A DNA stretch of 41,517 bases from Bacteroidales bacterium (GTDB lineage Bacteria; Bacteroidota; Bacteroidia; Bacteroidales; F082): NCBI GenBank assembly GCA_014860665.1, contig JACZJI010000136.1:1-41517 (forward strand), written 5' to 3'. Numbering within the stretch: position 1 is the stretch's first letter; every line of letters begins with the position of its first letter. Position numbers and translations under genes: made by a program. Positions 14,989-23,856 of this stretch are shown one piece after another. The notes beneath the pieces were generated by a model. That model did no database searches and had not been told where the DNA came from. It saw only the letters and a list, made by a program, of their open reading frames with translations.

Positions 14989-17217
14989 ATGGAAAAGCTG
15001 AAAATATCGCTTTTATATGTTGAAGACGATGCTTCTTTGAGAAACATCTACAGCAAGATATTGAAGCTTGCCATTGAGAAGGTCATTGTTGCATCTGATG
15101 GATTATCCGGGTATGAACTGTTTCTGAAGCATCATCCGGATATAATCCTGACTGATATCAGACTTCCTGTTATTACCGGACTAGAGATGATATCCAAGAT
15201 CCGGCAGGTCGATAAGGCCGTGCGGGTTATTATCCTTTCAGCTTTCGCTGAACCAAGATATTTTTTAGGTGCTATTGCAGTGGGGGTAAAGGGCTATTTG
15301 CTGAAACCGGCAGAATCAGAGGTTCTGCTAAAAATGATTGAAGAACAAGCGCACGATATCCTGCTGGATAAGAAAGTCATAGATGAAGAACACAAACGCC
15401 GGCAGGCTGAACTGGCAAAGGAAAGGGGAGAAGCTATTTTGCAGTCGCTGGCATATTCTACAGTGACTTTTTTTAATGAAGGTTTTGACGAACGAACGGT
15501 TGTCAAAGTATTGAAAAGTATTGGGGAGTCTACTAAATCAGCCAGGGTTTATATCTTTCAAAATTTTAAAGATGAAAGAGGAAAACAATATACATCTCTT
15601 AAACAAGAGTGGGTAGCTGATAACATTAGTGCTGAGATTGAGAATCCGGTCCTGCAGAAACTTTATGTGGATGATCCAATGATGATTCGTTGGACTGAAG
15701 AAATGCAGAAAGGAGGACATATCAGTGGTCTGGTTAAAAACTTTCCTGATCTTGAAAGAGAAATCCTGGAAGCACAAGACATCCTTTCAATTCTGGCGAT
15801 GCCCATTTTTGTGCAACATAAATGGTGGGGATTTATCGGTATTGATGTTTGTGATGAGGAAAGAATTTGGTCAAGCGTTGAGTTAAATGCCATGGAAACT
15901 GTGGCAAGTAACCTGGGGGCCGCTATTTACAGAAAGCAGGTTGAAGCCGAACTTCTTGAACTGAATACCTATCTGGAAAGACGTGTTAGTGAAAGAACCA
16001 ATGCGCTCCAAAAAGAGGTAACTGAAAGAAAACTCGCTGAATTGCGATTAAAGGAAAGTGAAGAAAAGTACCGACTGATTTACGAGAACGCCAACAACGG
16101 AATTATCCTGTTAATCGATAATAAGATTGTCATGGTAAATCCCGAAGTGACAAGTATCCTTAAAATGAGTCCGCGTGTGTTGATTGGTAAGCCACTGGAA
16201 AATATTGTTCTTAGACAGGATAAGTCAGCACTTAAATCCTATTTTCAATCAATATCCTCAACAGGAGAAGTGTATTCTATAGATATAAGAGTACGGTCGG
16301 GCAGGGGAGATACGTTGTGGGTAGAAGTACGGACAAACAGTATTTTATGGAATGATGAACCTGCTTATCTGATTTTCTTCTCAGACATCACCAATCGTAA
16401 AAAGGCCGAAAAAGAGATCAATAAATTGAATAAGGTTTTGGGAACGCGTGTGGCCGAGGAAGTTCAGAAGGTCAAACAACAGCAGCAGTTGTTGGTGCAA
16501 AAGTCCAAACTGGAGTTTATCGGGGAACTTTCTGCAGGTCTGTCGCACGAAATTAACCAACCTCTTGGCGGAATCTCTATGGGACTTGAAAATATCTTGC
16601 TCAGGATTGAAGAAAACGATAAGGTAGATAAAAAGTATATCAGAGATAAGTTTTCGGTCCTTTTTCATGATGTGGATCGAATCAATCAGATTATTGAGCA
16701 TGTCAGAATTTTTTCACGTGACCAGCAAAATGTTTTCCGCGAGGAAATTGATCCTGTTAAAGTAATTCTCAATGCTCTGTCCATGATTAAGGTACAAATG
16801 CAGAATCATAATGTCAATCTGGAAATGGAAATAGAGGAGGACCAGATGATCGTTATTGGTAACCAATATCGTCTTGAACAGGTGGTGGTTAATTTGCTTT
16901 CTAACGCCAGATATGCTGTTGAAGAAAAGAAAAAAGCCAATAACTTGGATTCTTACTCAAAGACCATTAGAGTAAAATGTGTTAGAAATAATAATAATTG
17001 TATCATTGGGGTTTACGATAACGGAGTGGGAATTTCTGACAAATACATCAATAATATTTTCGATCCTTTTTTTACAACAAAAGATGAAGAAAAAGGAACT
17101 GGTCTCGGACTTTCGATCTCTTATGGAATTGTAAAAGAAATGGGAGGAAAAATTGATGTGGAAAGTCGGGAAGGACTGTTTTCTAATTTTGTTGTAACCT
17201 TGCCCTTAAAAAAATAA
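14989..17217 (+). CDS. REC-GAF-PAS histidine kinase
   Basis: 742 aa, no transmembrane segment. Domains in order: receiver (1-125) with E12, D13, D14, phospho-acceptor D56, S84 and K106 all intact; GAF-like sensor (about 160-316); a coiled-coil (320-355); PAS (about 356-470); HisKA with H520 in LSAGLSHEINQPLGG; and HATPase_c with NLLSNARYA (N639), DNGVGI and GTGLGLSIS. The layout is unusual: an N-terminal receiver feeds a kinase with two sensor folds, as in phosphorelay or response-regulator-controlled kinases. It lies between the YdcF-DUF1684 gene (20 nt) and the sigma-54 activator (5 nt), so it most likely phosphorylates that activator. The signal is unknown. Confidence 0.9.
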   Translation: MEKLKISLLYVEDDASLRNIYSKILKLAIEKVIVASDGLSGYELFLKHHPDIILTDIRLPVITGLEMISKIRQVDKAVRVIILSAFAEPRYFLGAIAVGVKGYLLKPAESEVLLKMIEEQAHDILLDKKVIDEEHKRRQAELAKERGEAILQSLAYSTVTFFNEGFDERTVVKVLKSIGESTKSARVYIFQNFKDERGKQYTSLKQEWVADNISAEIENPVLQKLYVDDPMMIRWTEEMQKGGHISGLVKNFPDLEREILEAQDILSILAMPIFVQHKWWGFIGIDVCDEERIWSSVELNAMETVASNLGAAIYRKQVEAELLELNTYLERRVSERTNALQKEVTERKLAELRLKESEEKYRLIYENANNGIILLIDNKIVMVNPEVTSILKMSPRVLIGKPLENIVLRQDKSALKSYFQSISSTGEVYSIDIRVRSGRGDTLWVEVRTNSILWNDEPAYLIFFSDITNRKKAEKEINKLNKVLGTRVAEEVQKVKQQQQLLVQKSKLEFIGELSAGLSHEINQPLGGISMGLENILLRIEENDKVDKKYIRDKFSVLFHDVDRINQIIEHVRIFSRDQQNVFREEIDPVKVILNALSMIKVQMQNHNVNLEMEIEEDQMIVIGNQYRLEQVVVNLLSNARYAVEEKKKANNLDSYSKTIRVKCVRNNNNCIIGVYDNGVGISDKYINNIFDPFFTTKDEEKGTGLGLSISYGIVKEMGGKIDVESREGLFSNFVVTLPLKK

Positions 17218-17222
17218 AGCCT

Positions 17223-18614
17223 ATGAACCAACATTTACGTATCCTGATTGTTGACGACGAACAACGTTTTGTAGAAGAGATAGGAGAGTTTCTCAGAAGC
17301 CGGAAATTCACTGTCTTTGGTGCTAATCATCCTGACAAGGCACTTGAAATTGTAAAAAATTCTGACATTGGTATTGCCATTCTTGATATTCGCCTTCCCG
17401 GGATGAGTGGATTGGATTTATTACTTGAAATCAAAAAAATAAGTCCGCTTACTGAGGTGATTATGATATCGGGACATGGCGACATGAATACAGTCATTGA
17501 GGCTATGCGGAAAGGTGCAGTGGATTATTTTCCCAAACCATTCAGACTTGCTGACGTTTATAAGGCCATTGTTCGAACACAGCGTTTTATTCAGTTGACT
17601 TCCGAATTGAATATTGTAAAAACCAGTGTGGATGTTTTATCCAAAAAACTGTTAGAAAATATCGGTGTTCAGTTAATAGGAAATAGTCCGGCTATGAAGG
17701 AGCTCATAGCATCCATGAACCGGGTTGCCCAAACGCCTTCCACTTCGGTTTTAATCTTAGGAGAAAGCGGGACAGGAAAAGAATTGGTTGCTCACGGAAT
17801 TCATTATCTAAGTCAGCGGAACAAGAATATGTTTTATTCGGTGAACTGCTCTGCAATTCCTGAAAGTCTTTTTGAAAGTGAATTTTTCGGACATAAAAAA
17901 GGTGCCTTTACCGGTGCGGATTCTGATAAGGAAGGTTGGTTTGAGATCGCTGATAAAGGAACGCTGTTCCTCGATGAAATAAGTGACATGCCGTTAGGAC
18001 AACAGGCTAAATTGCTGAGGGTTCTTGAAGAACGCAAGGTCAGCAAAGTAGGTTCCCGTCAAAGTAACAAAGTGGATGTTCGTGTGGTAGCTGCTTCAAA
18101 CAGAGATCTGGAACAAATGGCTCAGGAGAATAAATTCAGGCCTGATCTTTTTCACAGGTTGAGCATATTCATTATTAAGATTCCTCCGTTACGCGAAAGG
18201 GCAGAAGACATCCCTATGTTGGTTCAGTACTATTTAAAATGGTATTCCGACCAGTTAGGTAAGTCAGTGAATAAAATACATCCTAAAGCTGTGTCCATGC
18301 TGAGTTCTTATGATTTTCCAGGCAACATCAGAGAACTAAGAAATGTCATCGAAAGAGGTGTTATTTATTGTGACGGTAATGAACTGATGCCGGAACATAT
18401 TCATCTTTCTGCCCATAATGGAAAGAATCTTGTCCATAAAACAGAGTATGTTCATGTTGGAGAAGAGGTCCTGGATCTTGAAGCGAACGAAAAGATAATC
18501 ATCCAGAAGGCTTTAGAGAAGTCCGGAAATAATAAATCCAAGGCTGCAGCTTTGCTCAACATTACCTGGCAGGCTCTCGACAGAAGATTGAAAAAGTACG
18601 ACATGGAAGACTGA
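17223..18614 (+). CDS. NtrC-type sigma-54-dependent response regulator
   Basis: 463 aa. Receiver 1-120 with D11, D12, D55 (LDIRLPG), S83 and K105 (FPKPF). Central AAA+ domain (about 150-390) has Walker A GESGTGKE (180-187), GAFTGA (227-232), the loop that contacts sigma-54, Walker B TLFLDE (247-252) and LRERAEDIP. A Fis-type helix-turn-helix ends the protein (about 425-458, KSKAAALLNITWQALDRRLKKY). The intact GAFTGA means it can activate sigma-54 promoters. It is 5 nt after its likely kinase. One consensus sigma-54 promoter lies in the window (10543-10558) and a near match precedes htpG; neither is shown to be its target. Confidence 0.93.
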   Translation: MNQHLRILIVDDEQRFVEEIGEFLRSRKFTVFGANHPDKALEIVKNSDIGIAILDIRLPGMSGLDLLLEIKKISPLTEVIMISGHGDMNTVIEAMRKGAVDYFPKPFRLADVYKAIVRTQRFIQLTSELNIVKTSVDVLSKKLLENIGVQLIGNSPAMKELIASMNRVAQTPSTSVLILGESGTGKELVAHGIHYLSQRNKNMFYSVNCSAIPESLFESEFFGHKKGAFTGADSDKEGWFEIADKGTLFLDEISDMPLGQQAKLLRVLEERKVSKVGSRQSNKVDVRVVAASNRDLEQMAQENKFRPDLFHRLSIFIIKIPPLRERAEDIPMLVQYYLKWYSDQLGKSVNKIHPKAVSMLSSYDFPGNIRELRNVIERGVIYCDGNELMPEHIHLSAHNGKNLVHKTEYVHVGEEVLDLEANEKIIIQKALEKSGNNKSKAAALLNITWQALDRRLKKYDMED

Positions 18615-18899
18615 TTCTTCATGTTTACATATGATCCATATGTAGAAAAACCTGACCTTAATCCCAATTGGTTTAGGAAAAAATAATTTTTTTCGCACCA
18701 AATAGCGCAAAGTTTATTTCTTTTGTATTAGTGGAATTCCAGTTACGGATTATTCAATGATGTTTTAGTCACCTTATTAAGACTAAAAATAAATTGGAGT
18801 TTTGGTACCAAAAACACCATGGTTTGAACTCATATTTTAGATAATCATCCTAATTTCGCGCAAAATTTTTATAAAGTAATAATCTACATATATAATTCT
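18615..18899. other. Spacer between signalling operon and nuo operon
   Basis: No gene seen. It holds a perfect 7-bp inverted repeat ACATATG-ATC-CATATGT (18627-18643) just past the regulator's stop, a weak CCTGACC/GGTTTAGG stem (18651-18677) followed by a T-run at about 18687-18693, and AT-rich sequence before nuoA. TAATTTCG at 18851-18858 is one base off a -7 box and may be part of the nuo promoter. Confidence 0.45.
18651..18693 (+). terminator. Weak possible terminator of the signalling operon
   Basis: CCTGACC pairs imperfectly with GGTTTAGG around a loop of about 12 nt; a run of T follows some 10 nt later. The geometry is poor, so this is tentative. Confidence 0.3.
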
Positions 18900-19250
18900 A
18901 TGAGTAGCGAATCGTTAGTCCTATTTTTTGTTCTTGCGTTAGTGCTGGTGGGCGGGGCGATTGTATTTTCGTCGCTCGTTGCTCCACGATCATTTAACCA
19001 TGAAAAATTTGAGCCTTACGAATGTGGTATTCCCACAGAAGGACCAACCTGGATTCAGTTCAGTGTTGGTTATTATTTATTCGCAATCATCTATTTGGTT
19101 TTTGATGTGGAAACAGTATTTCTGTTCCCTTGGGCTGATGTGATGAAAGCAGTCGGTATGAGGGCCTTTATCGAAATTGTGGTATTTTTCTTTATTCTCG
19201 GTTTGGGGCTGTTGTATGCATGGAAGAAAGGAGCATTGAAATGGGTGTAA
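18900..19250 (+). CDS. nuoA: NADH-quinone oxidoreductase subunit A
   Basis: 116 aa membrane subunit of respiratory complex I with three transmembrane segments (about 6-27, 55-78, 85-110). Family signatures are [12 protein letters not shown], with the conserved Cys on the loop near the quinone site, and [21 protein letters not shown]. It is the first gene of an 11-gene operon running to 28795 in the order A-B-C-D-H-I-J-K-L-M-N. Its end overlaps the start of nuoB, which suggests translational coupling. Confidence 0.96.
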   Translation: MSSESLVLFFVLALVLVGGAIVFSSLVAPRSFNHEKFEPYECGIPTEGPTWIQFSVGYYLFAIIYLVFDVETVFLFPWADVMKAVGMRAFIEIVVFFFILGLGLLYAWKKGALKWV

Positions 19251-19795
19251 AAATAAAATCTATGAAGGAAGAGGACTTCAGGGATAATGAAACCCTGGAG
19301 GACTTGAAAGCATTAGGCGACAACGTTTTTTTTACTACAGTTAGCGATTTATTAAAATGGGGCCGGTCAAACTCGATCTGGCCTTTAACATTTGCTACCA
19401 GTTGCTGCGGTATCGAAATGATGGCAGCGGGAGCTTCCCGTTACGATTTTGCACGTTTTGGTATTGAAGTTTATCGCGCAACACCAAGGCAGGCAGACGT
19501 TATCGTTGTTGCAGGTACAATCGTACACAAAATGGTTCCGGTTTTGAAACGTCTATACGACCAGATGGCAGAACCAAAGTATGTAATTGCCATGGGCGCA
19601 TGCGCTGTTTCAGGCGGGCCTTTCTATTATAATACATATTCCGTTGTAAGAGGTGTTGACCACGTACTTCCGGTGGATGTTTACATCCCGGGTTGCCCTC
19701 CAAGACCTGAAGCATTGCTCTATGGTGTAATGCAACTCCAAAGGAAAATAAAAGCCGAAAAAGTCGCTTTAAGAAATAACAACGAAGAAAAATAA
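19241..19795 (+). CDS. nuoB: NADH-quinone oxidoreductase subunit B
   Basis: 184 aa peripheral subunit that carries the terminal [4Fe-4S] cluster N2 next to the quinone site. Ligands are visible: C55 and C56 in [10 protein letters not shown]121 in GACAVSGG and C152 in [10 protein letters not shown] chose ATG at 19241, preceded by AAAGGAG (19227-19233) with 7-nt spacing. The frame stays open to an ATG at 19220, but that would run farther into nuoA and lose this site. The 10-nt overlap with nuoA implies coupled translation. Confidence 0.96.
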   Translation: MGVKIKSMKEEDFRDNETLEDLKALGDNVFFTTVSDLLKWGRSNSIWPLTFATSCCGIEMMAAGASRYDFARFGIEVYRATPRQADVIVVAGTIVHKMVPVLKRLYDQMAEPKYVIAMGACAVSGGPFYYNTYSVVRGVDHVLPVDVYIPGCPPRPEALLYGVMQLQRKIKAEKVALRNNNEEK

Positions 19796-19806
19796 GCTGA
19801 ATTAAT

Positions 19807-20268
19807 ATGGAAAATACAGAATTAATGGAGCTTATCACTAAAGTCATACCTTATGGCACGGTGAGTCAAGGTTCTCAATATCCTGAAGTAATCGTACCAG
19901 CAGGCAAATTACATGATGCAGCCGAACAGTTAAGAAATCTCGAAGGGCAGCCTTTCGACTATCTTATCAATATGACTGCCGCTGACTTTACCGATAAATT
20001 CACAGTCTATTATCATATGGAATCCACCCAGGCACACAATCTGGTGGTTCTGAAAGCTGATATTGCTGATCGCGATAATGCCGTAGTAGAAACTGTTTCG
20101 GATATTTGGGTCACTGCGGAATTTTTCGAAAGAGAAGTTTTTGATCTGTTTGGCATCCGCTTTAAAAACCATCCTGACCTCAGGAGGTTGTTCCTCGAAG
20201 ATGATTATGGCTTTCCGCTGAGAAAAGATTTCAAAGACGAAGTGAACATTATAGAACTCCCCAATTGA
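19807..20268 (+). CDS. nuoC: NADH-quinone oxidoreductase subunit C
   Basis: 153 aa peripheral-arm subunit (30-kDa family). The signature WVTAEFFEREVFDLFGIRFKNHPDLRRL is present in its usual place near the C-terminus, followed by the conserved GFPLRKDF. Here C and D are separate genes, only 1 nt apart, rather than fused nuoCD as in E. coli and several other Bacteroidota. It bridges subunits B and D. Confidence 0.95.
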   Translation: MENTELMELITKVIPYGTVSQGSQYPEVIVPAGKLHDAAEQLRNLEGQPFDYLINMTAADFTDKFTVYYHMESTQAHNLVVLKADIADRDNAVVETVSDIWVTAEFFEREVFDLFGIRFKNHPDLRRLFLEDDYGFPLRKDFKDEVNIIELPN

Positions 20269-20269
20269 T

Positions 20270-21400
20270 ATGAGCAAAGATGTAATTAAAAATATTATAG
20301 TAAAAGATGATGAAGATTACATCATCAATATGGGACCTCAGCATCCGTCTACTCACGGCGTTTTAAGGCTGGAAGTTTGTTTGAACGGTGAAATCGTAAA
20401 GTACGTTATTCCGCATATCGGATACATTCATCGGGGTATAGAGAAAATGTGCGAAGCCGATACCTATAAACAGATTATTCACCTTACCGACCGGATGGAT
20501 TACCTTTCAGCACACATGAACAACGAGGCTGTATGTCTTGCTGTTGAAAATGCGCTGCAGGTTGAAGTTCCCGAAAGAGTACAATATATCCGTGCTATTC
20601 TGGATGAGTTAAACCGTCTGGCATCACACCAATTATGGTGGAGTGCTTTCGGAATGGACCTGGGCGCTTTAACGACTTTCTTTTATGGCCTGCGTGACCG
20701 CGAAAAGATACTGGCCATTTTCGAAGAGTCTTTCGGTTCCAGATTGCTGCACAGCTTTAACACACCGGGTGGTTTGATGCATGATGTGCATCCGAACTTC
20801 CAAAAACATATTTTGGAGTTTGTGAAATACTTCCGTAAGAAATTACCTGATTATAAAAATCTTCTTACTGATAACGTAATTTTCCACAACAGAACCAAAG
20901 GAGTGGGCGTGATGTCACCGGAAACCGCTATTGCTTTCGGTGTTACCGGTCCTTCCGGAAGAGGTTCAGGATTTGCCTGTGACGTAAGAAAAGTAGCTCC
21001 TTACGGGGTTTATGATCAACTGGATTTTAAACAGGTTCTGTATTCAGAAGGCGACTCTTTCGCTCGTTATCAGGTGCGTATGGACGAGATGGAAGAATCT
21101 TTGAACCTGCTGGAACAACTGGTGGCTAAAATGCCTTCGGAAGGTGATTTCACAGCAAAAATGAAACCGATTATCAAATTGCCTGAAGGTGAATACTATG
21201 AACGGGTTGAAACAGCACGCGGTGAACTGGGTGTGTTTATCGTCAGCAAAGGCGAGAAATATCCCTATCGTATGAGGTTCCGCTCACCTAACTTCAGCAA
21301 CTTATTTGTTCTGAATACCCTTTCAAAGGGATTAAAAATCGCTGACTTAGTTGCTATTAGTGGTTCACTTGATTTGGTTTTACCTGATATTGACCGATAA
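20270..21400 (+). CDS. nuoD: NADH-quinone oxidoreductase subunit D
   Basis: 376 aa, 49-kDa subunit that forms the quinone-binding cavity with NuoB. NMGPQHPSTHGVLRLE at 20-35, GYIHRGIEKMCE, the DRMDYLSAHMNNEAV segment with the quinone-site Tyr and the C-terminal SGSLDLVLPDIDR are all as in the family. It lacks the hydrogenase Ni-ligand cysteines, as expected for complex I. It starts 1 nt after the nuoC stop, so translation is probably coupled. Confidence 0.97.
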   Translation: MSKDVIKNIIVKDDEDYIINMGPQHPSTHGVLRLEVCLNGEIVKYVIPHIGYIHRGIEKMCEADTYKQIIHLTDRMDYLSAHMNNEAVCLAVENALQVEVPERVQYIRAILDELNRLASHQLWWSAFGMDLGALTTFFYGLRDREKILAIFEESFGSRLLHSFNTPGGLMHDVHPNFQKHILEFVKYFRKKLPDYKNLLTDNVIFHNRTKGVGVMSPETAIAFGVTGPSGRGSGFACDVRKVAPYGVYDQLDFKQVLYSEGDSFARYQVRMDEMEESLNLLEQLVAKMPSEGDFTAKMKPIIKLPEGEYYERVETARGELGVFIVSKGEKYPYRMRFRSPNFSNLFVLNTLSKGLKIADLVAISGSLDLVLPDIDR

Positions 21401-21412
21401 ACAATTCAAAGC

Positions 21413-22501
21413 ATGATTTTAGATATTTATAGTTTTTCGACACTAACCGGGGCAATTGACAAAGGACTGAATAGTGCAATGGCCCCTTGGTTGGCAACCC
21501 TGTTGGAATTCGTCATTGTGGGTGTGGTCTTTTTGATTTTCTATGCCTTGCTTGGCCTTTTCCTGGTTTATCTTGAAAGAAAAGTCTGTGCCGTTATCCA
21601 GAACCGTATCGGACCTAACCGTGTCGGGAAATGGGGTTTGTTGCAGACCATTGCCGACCTCATCAAATTATTGATGAAAGAGCTGATCCCTATCAAAAAT
21701 GCCGATGGGTTCCTTTTTAACCTGGCACCTTTCATAGTGATCATTGCTTCTTTTATGGCAATCGCAGCGTTGCCGTTTGCAAAAGGCTTGCAGGCCATGG
21801 ATTTTAACATAGGTATTTTTTATGTGATGGCTGTTTCGTCACTGGGTGTCATCGGAATCCTGCTGGCAGGATGGTCCAGTAACAGTAAATATTCATTAAT
21901 TGGGGCTATGCGTAGTGGAGCACAGATTATCAGTTATGAACTTTCTGTAGGACTTTCGTTGCTTTCGATTGTTATCTTATCAGGATCTATGCAATTGTCG
22001 ACAATCGTTCAGAGTCAGGCCGATGGTTGGTGGATCTTTAAAGGACATATCCTGGCATTCATTTCATTTGTAATTTTTCTCATTGCCAGCACCGCTGAAA
22101 CAAACCGCGGACCTTTCGACTTAGCTGAAGCTGAATCAGAGCTTACCGCCGGTTTCCATACAGAATATTCAGGAATTAAATTTGCTTTTTTCTTCCTGGC
22201 TGAGTATATGAACATGTTCATCGTCGCTGCTATCGGAGCTACCCTGTTCCTGGGCGGCTGGATGCCTTTACATATCGGACACTGGCAGGAATTTAACAAT
22301 ATTATGGACTACATTCCATCCGTTGTGTGGTTCTTTGGAAAGACATTCTTTGTTATTTATCTGATCATGTGGTTCAAATGGACATTCCCACGGTTAAGGA
22401 TCGACCAGCTTTTGAATCTGGAGTGGAAATATCTTTTGCCTTTGAGCTTGATCAACACAGTACTAATTGCCTTTATCGCCCTGATGGGTTGGTACTTCTA
22501 A
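21413..22501 (+). CDS. nuoH: NADH-quinone oxidoreductase subunit H
   Basis: 362 aa membrane subunit with about eight transmembrane helices that joins the quinone chamber to the proton-pumping arm. [21 protein letters not shown] is the conserved cytoplasmic loop; [20 protein letters not shown] with its acidic residues and [17 protein letters not shown] follow. The sequence is full length with no break. Confidence 0.96.
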   Translation: MILDIYSFSTLTGAIDKGLNSAMAPWLATLLEFVIVGVVFLIFYALLGLFLVYLERKVCAVIQNRIGPNRVGKWGLLQTIADLIKLLMKELIPIKNADGFLFNLAPFIVIIASFMAIAALPFAKGLQAMDFNIGIFYVMAVSSLGVIGILLAGWSSNSKYSLIGAMRSGAQIISYELSVGLSLLSIVILSGSMQLSTIVQSQADGWWIFKGHILAFISFVIFLIASTAETNRGPFDLAEAESELTAGFHTEYSGIKFAFFFLAEYMNMFIVAAIGATLFLGGWMPLHIGHWQEFNNIMDYIPSVVWFFGKTFFVIYLIMWFKWTFPRLRIDQLLNLEWKYLLPLSLINTVLIAFIALMGWYF

Positions 22502-22518
22502 CAGAAAAATAAGTAAAA

Positions 22519-23004
22519 ATGAATAGTGTATTTAAATATTTTGCTGACATAGTTTCCGGGGTTCGCTCTTTGTGTGCAGGAATGCGTGTTACAGGGAAGT
22601 ATTTTTTGAGTCCGGGAGAAATCGTAACGGAACAATACCCTGAAAACCGCGCCACTCTTAAAATGGAAGACCGTTTTAAAGGTGAGGTAATCATGACGCA
22701 TGATGAAAACAACCAACACAATTGTAATGGTTGCGGAATCTGTGAACTGAATTGCCCGAACGGAGCCATCGAAATCATTACCAAAAAAGAAGCAGATGAA
22801 ACCGGAAAACTGGTTCGCTCGATCGATAAACACGTTTATCACTTGTCGATGTGTACTTTCTGCGAACTGTGTATCAAATCCTGCCCCTCCAATGCTTTGG
22901 AATGGGGACAGAATTTTGAACATGCCGTTTTCGATCGTTCCAAATTAACCAAAGTATTAAATCAACCCGGGTCAACCATTAAGAAAAAGGAGGCTAAATC
23001 ATGA
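22519..23004 (+). CDS. nuoI: NADH-quinone oxidoreductase subunit I (2x[4Fe-4S])
   Basis: 161 aa ferredoxin-like subunit that relays electrons to NuoB. Two complete cluster motifs: C69-x2-C72-x2-C75-x3-C79 (CNGCGICELNCP) and C112-x2-C115-x2-C118-x3-C122 (CTFCELCIKSCP). The N-terminal part (about 1-60) is the membrane-touching extension. With no NuoE/F/G in the operon, this subunit is the probable entry point for electrons from a soluble donor such as ferredoxin. Its stop overlaps the nuoJ start (ATGA). Confidence 0.96.
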   Translation: MNSVFKYFADIVSGVRSLCAGMRVTGKYFLSPGEIVTEQYPENRATLKMEDRFKGEVIMTHDENNQHNCNGCGICELNCPNGAIEIITKKEADETGKLVRSIDKHVYHLSMCTFCELCIKSCPSNALEWGQNFEHAVFDRSKLTKVLNQPGSTIKKKEAKS

Positions 23005-23519
23005 CGCTTAATCTATTGATGTTTTATCTGCTGTCCGCCGTGATCCTTGGTTTTTCAGTGATGACCATTACAACGGGTAAGATGCTGAGAGCAGCAGTTT
23101 ATTTGTTGTTTGTCCTTGTTGCTACGGCCGGACTTTATTTTCTTTTGAATTACGAGTTCCTGGCTGCTGTACAGTTGACTCTGTATGCAGGAGGTATCGT
23201 GGTGCTGATCATCTTCAGTATTTTGCTGACGAGCCATATCAGTCAGAGATTCGAACGTCCTTCAGCCTGGAAGCTCTGGATTGGTGCGATAACGCTTATT
23301 GGCGGTAGTACTACCGTATTGTGGGTGTTGCTGTCGAGCCATTTTGAAAAAGCAGCTACCGTAACCGAATTGCCTGTTGACATGCACGTCATTGGTGAGC
23401 AACTTCTGGGTACCGGTAAAAACGGCTATGTACTGCCTTTCGAGTTGATCTCTATCTTATTACTTGCCGCTATGATTGTGGCTATTGTTATTGCTAAGAA
23501 AGAAAAGAACCAAAATTAA
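23001..23519 (+). CDS. nuoJ: NADH-quinone oxidoreductase subunit J
   Basis: 172 aa, five transmembrane helices. Family segments are RAAVYLLFVLVATAGLYFLL and EFLAAVQLTLYAGGIVVLIIF, the latter carrying the pi-bulge region of the third helix. The C-terminal helix LPFELISILLLAAMIVAIVIAKKE is also typical. Start overlaps the nuoI stop by 4 nt (ATGA), so it is translationally coupled. Confidence 0.95.
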   Translation: MTLNLLMFYLLSAVILGFSVMTITTGKMLRAAVYLLFVLVATAGLYFLLNYEFLAAVQLTLYAGGIVVLIIFSILLTSHISQRFERPSAWKLWIGAITLIGGSTTVLWVLLSSHFEKAATVTELPVDMHVIGEQLLGTGKNGYVLPFELISILLLAAMIVAIVIAKKEKNQN

Positions 23520-23525
23520 TTTGTC

Positions 23526-23843
23526 ATGATTCAGGGAATAACTATTTATCATTTTCTAATCGTCAGTACTCTGATGTTCTTCATCGGGGTTATGGGATTC
23601 ATCATTCGCCAGAACCTGATCACTATTTTATTATCCATTGAGTTGATCCTGAATTCAGTGGTAATTAATTTTCTTGTATTTAACAGGTTCCTTTATCCCG
23701 ATCAGTTACAGGGGCATTTCTTCGGACTCTTTATTGTGGGAGTCGCTGCTGCAGAAGCTTCTGTTGCTATTGCCTTGATAATTAATATTTACCGCCGGAT
23801 TCAAAATATTGATACGGATGAAGTAAACGAAATGAAATTCTAA
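23526..23843 (+). CDS. nuoK: NADH-quinone oxidoreductase subunit K
   Basis: 105 aa, three transmembrane helices. IGVMGFIIRQNLITILLSIELILNSVVINF contains the membrane glutamate (in SIEL) essential for proton transfer, and a second acidic residue lies in AAAEASVAIALIINIYR. It starts 6 nt after nuoJ. Length is normal for the family. Confidence 0.96.
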   Translation: MIQGITIYHFLIVSTLMFFIGVMGFIIRQNLITILLSIELILNSVVINFLVFNRFLYPDQLQGHFFGLFIVGVAAAEASVAIALIINIYRRIQNIDTDEVNEMKF

Positions 23844-23856
23844 AAATATATCTGAG

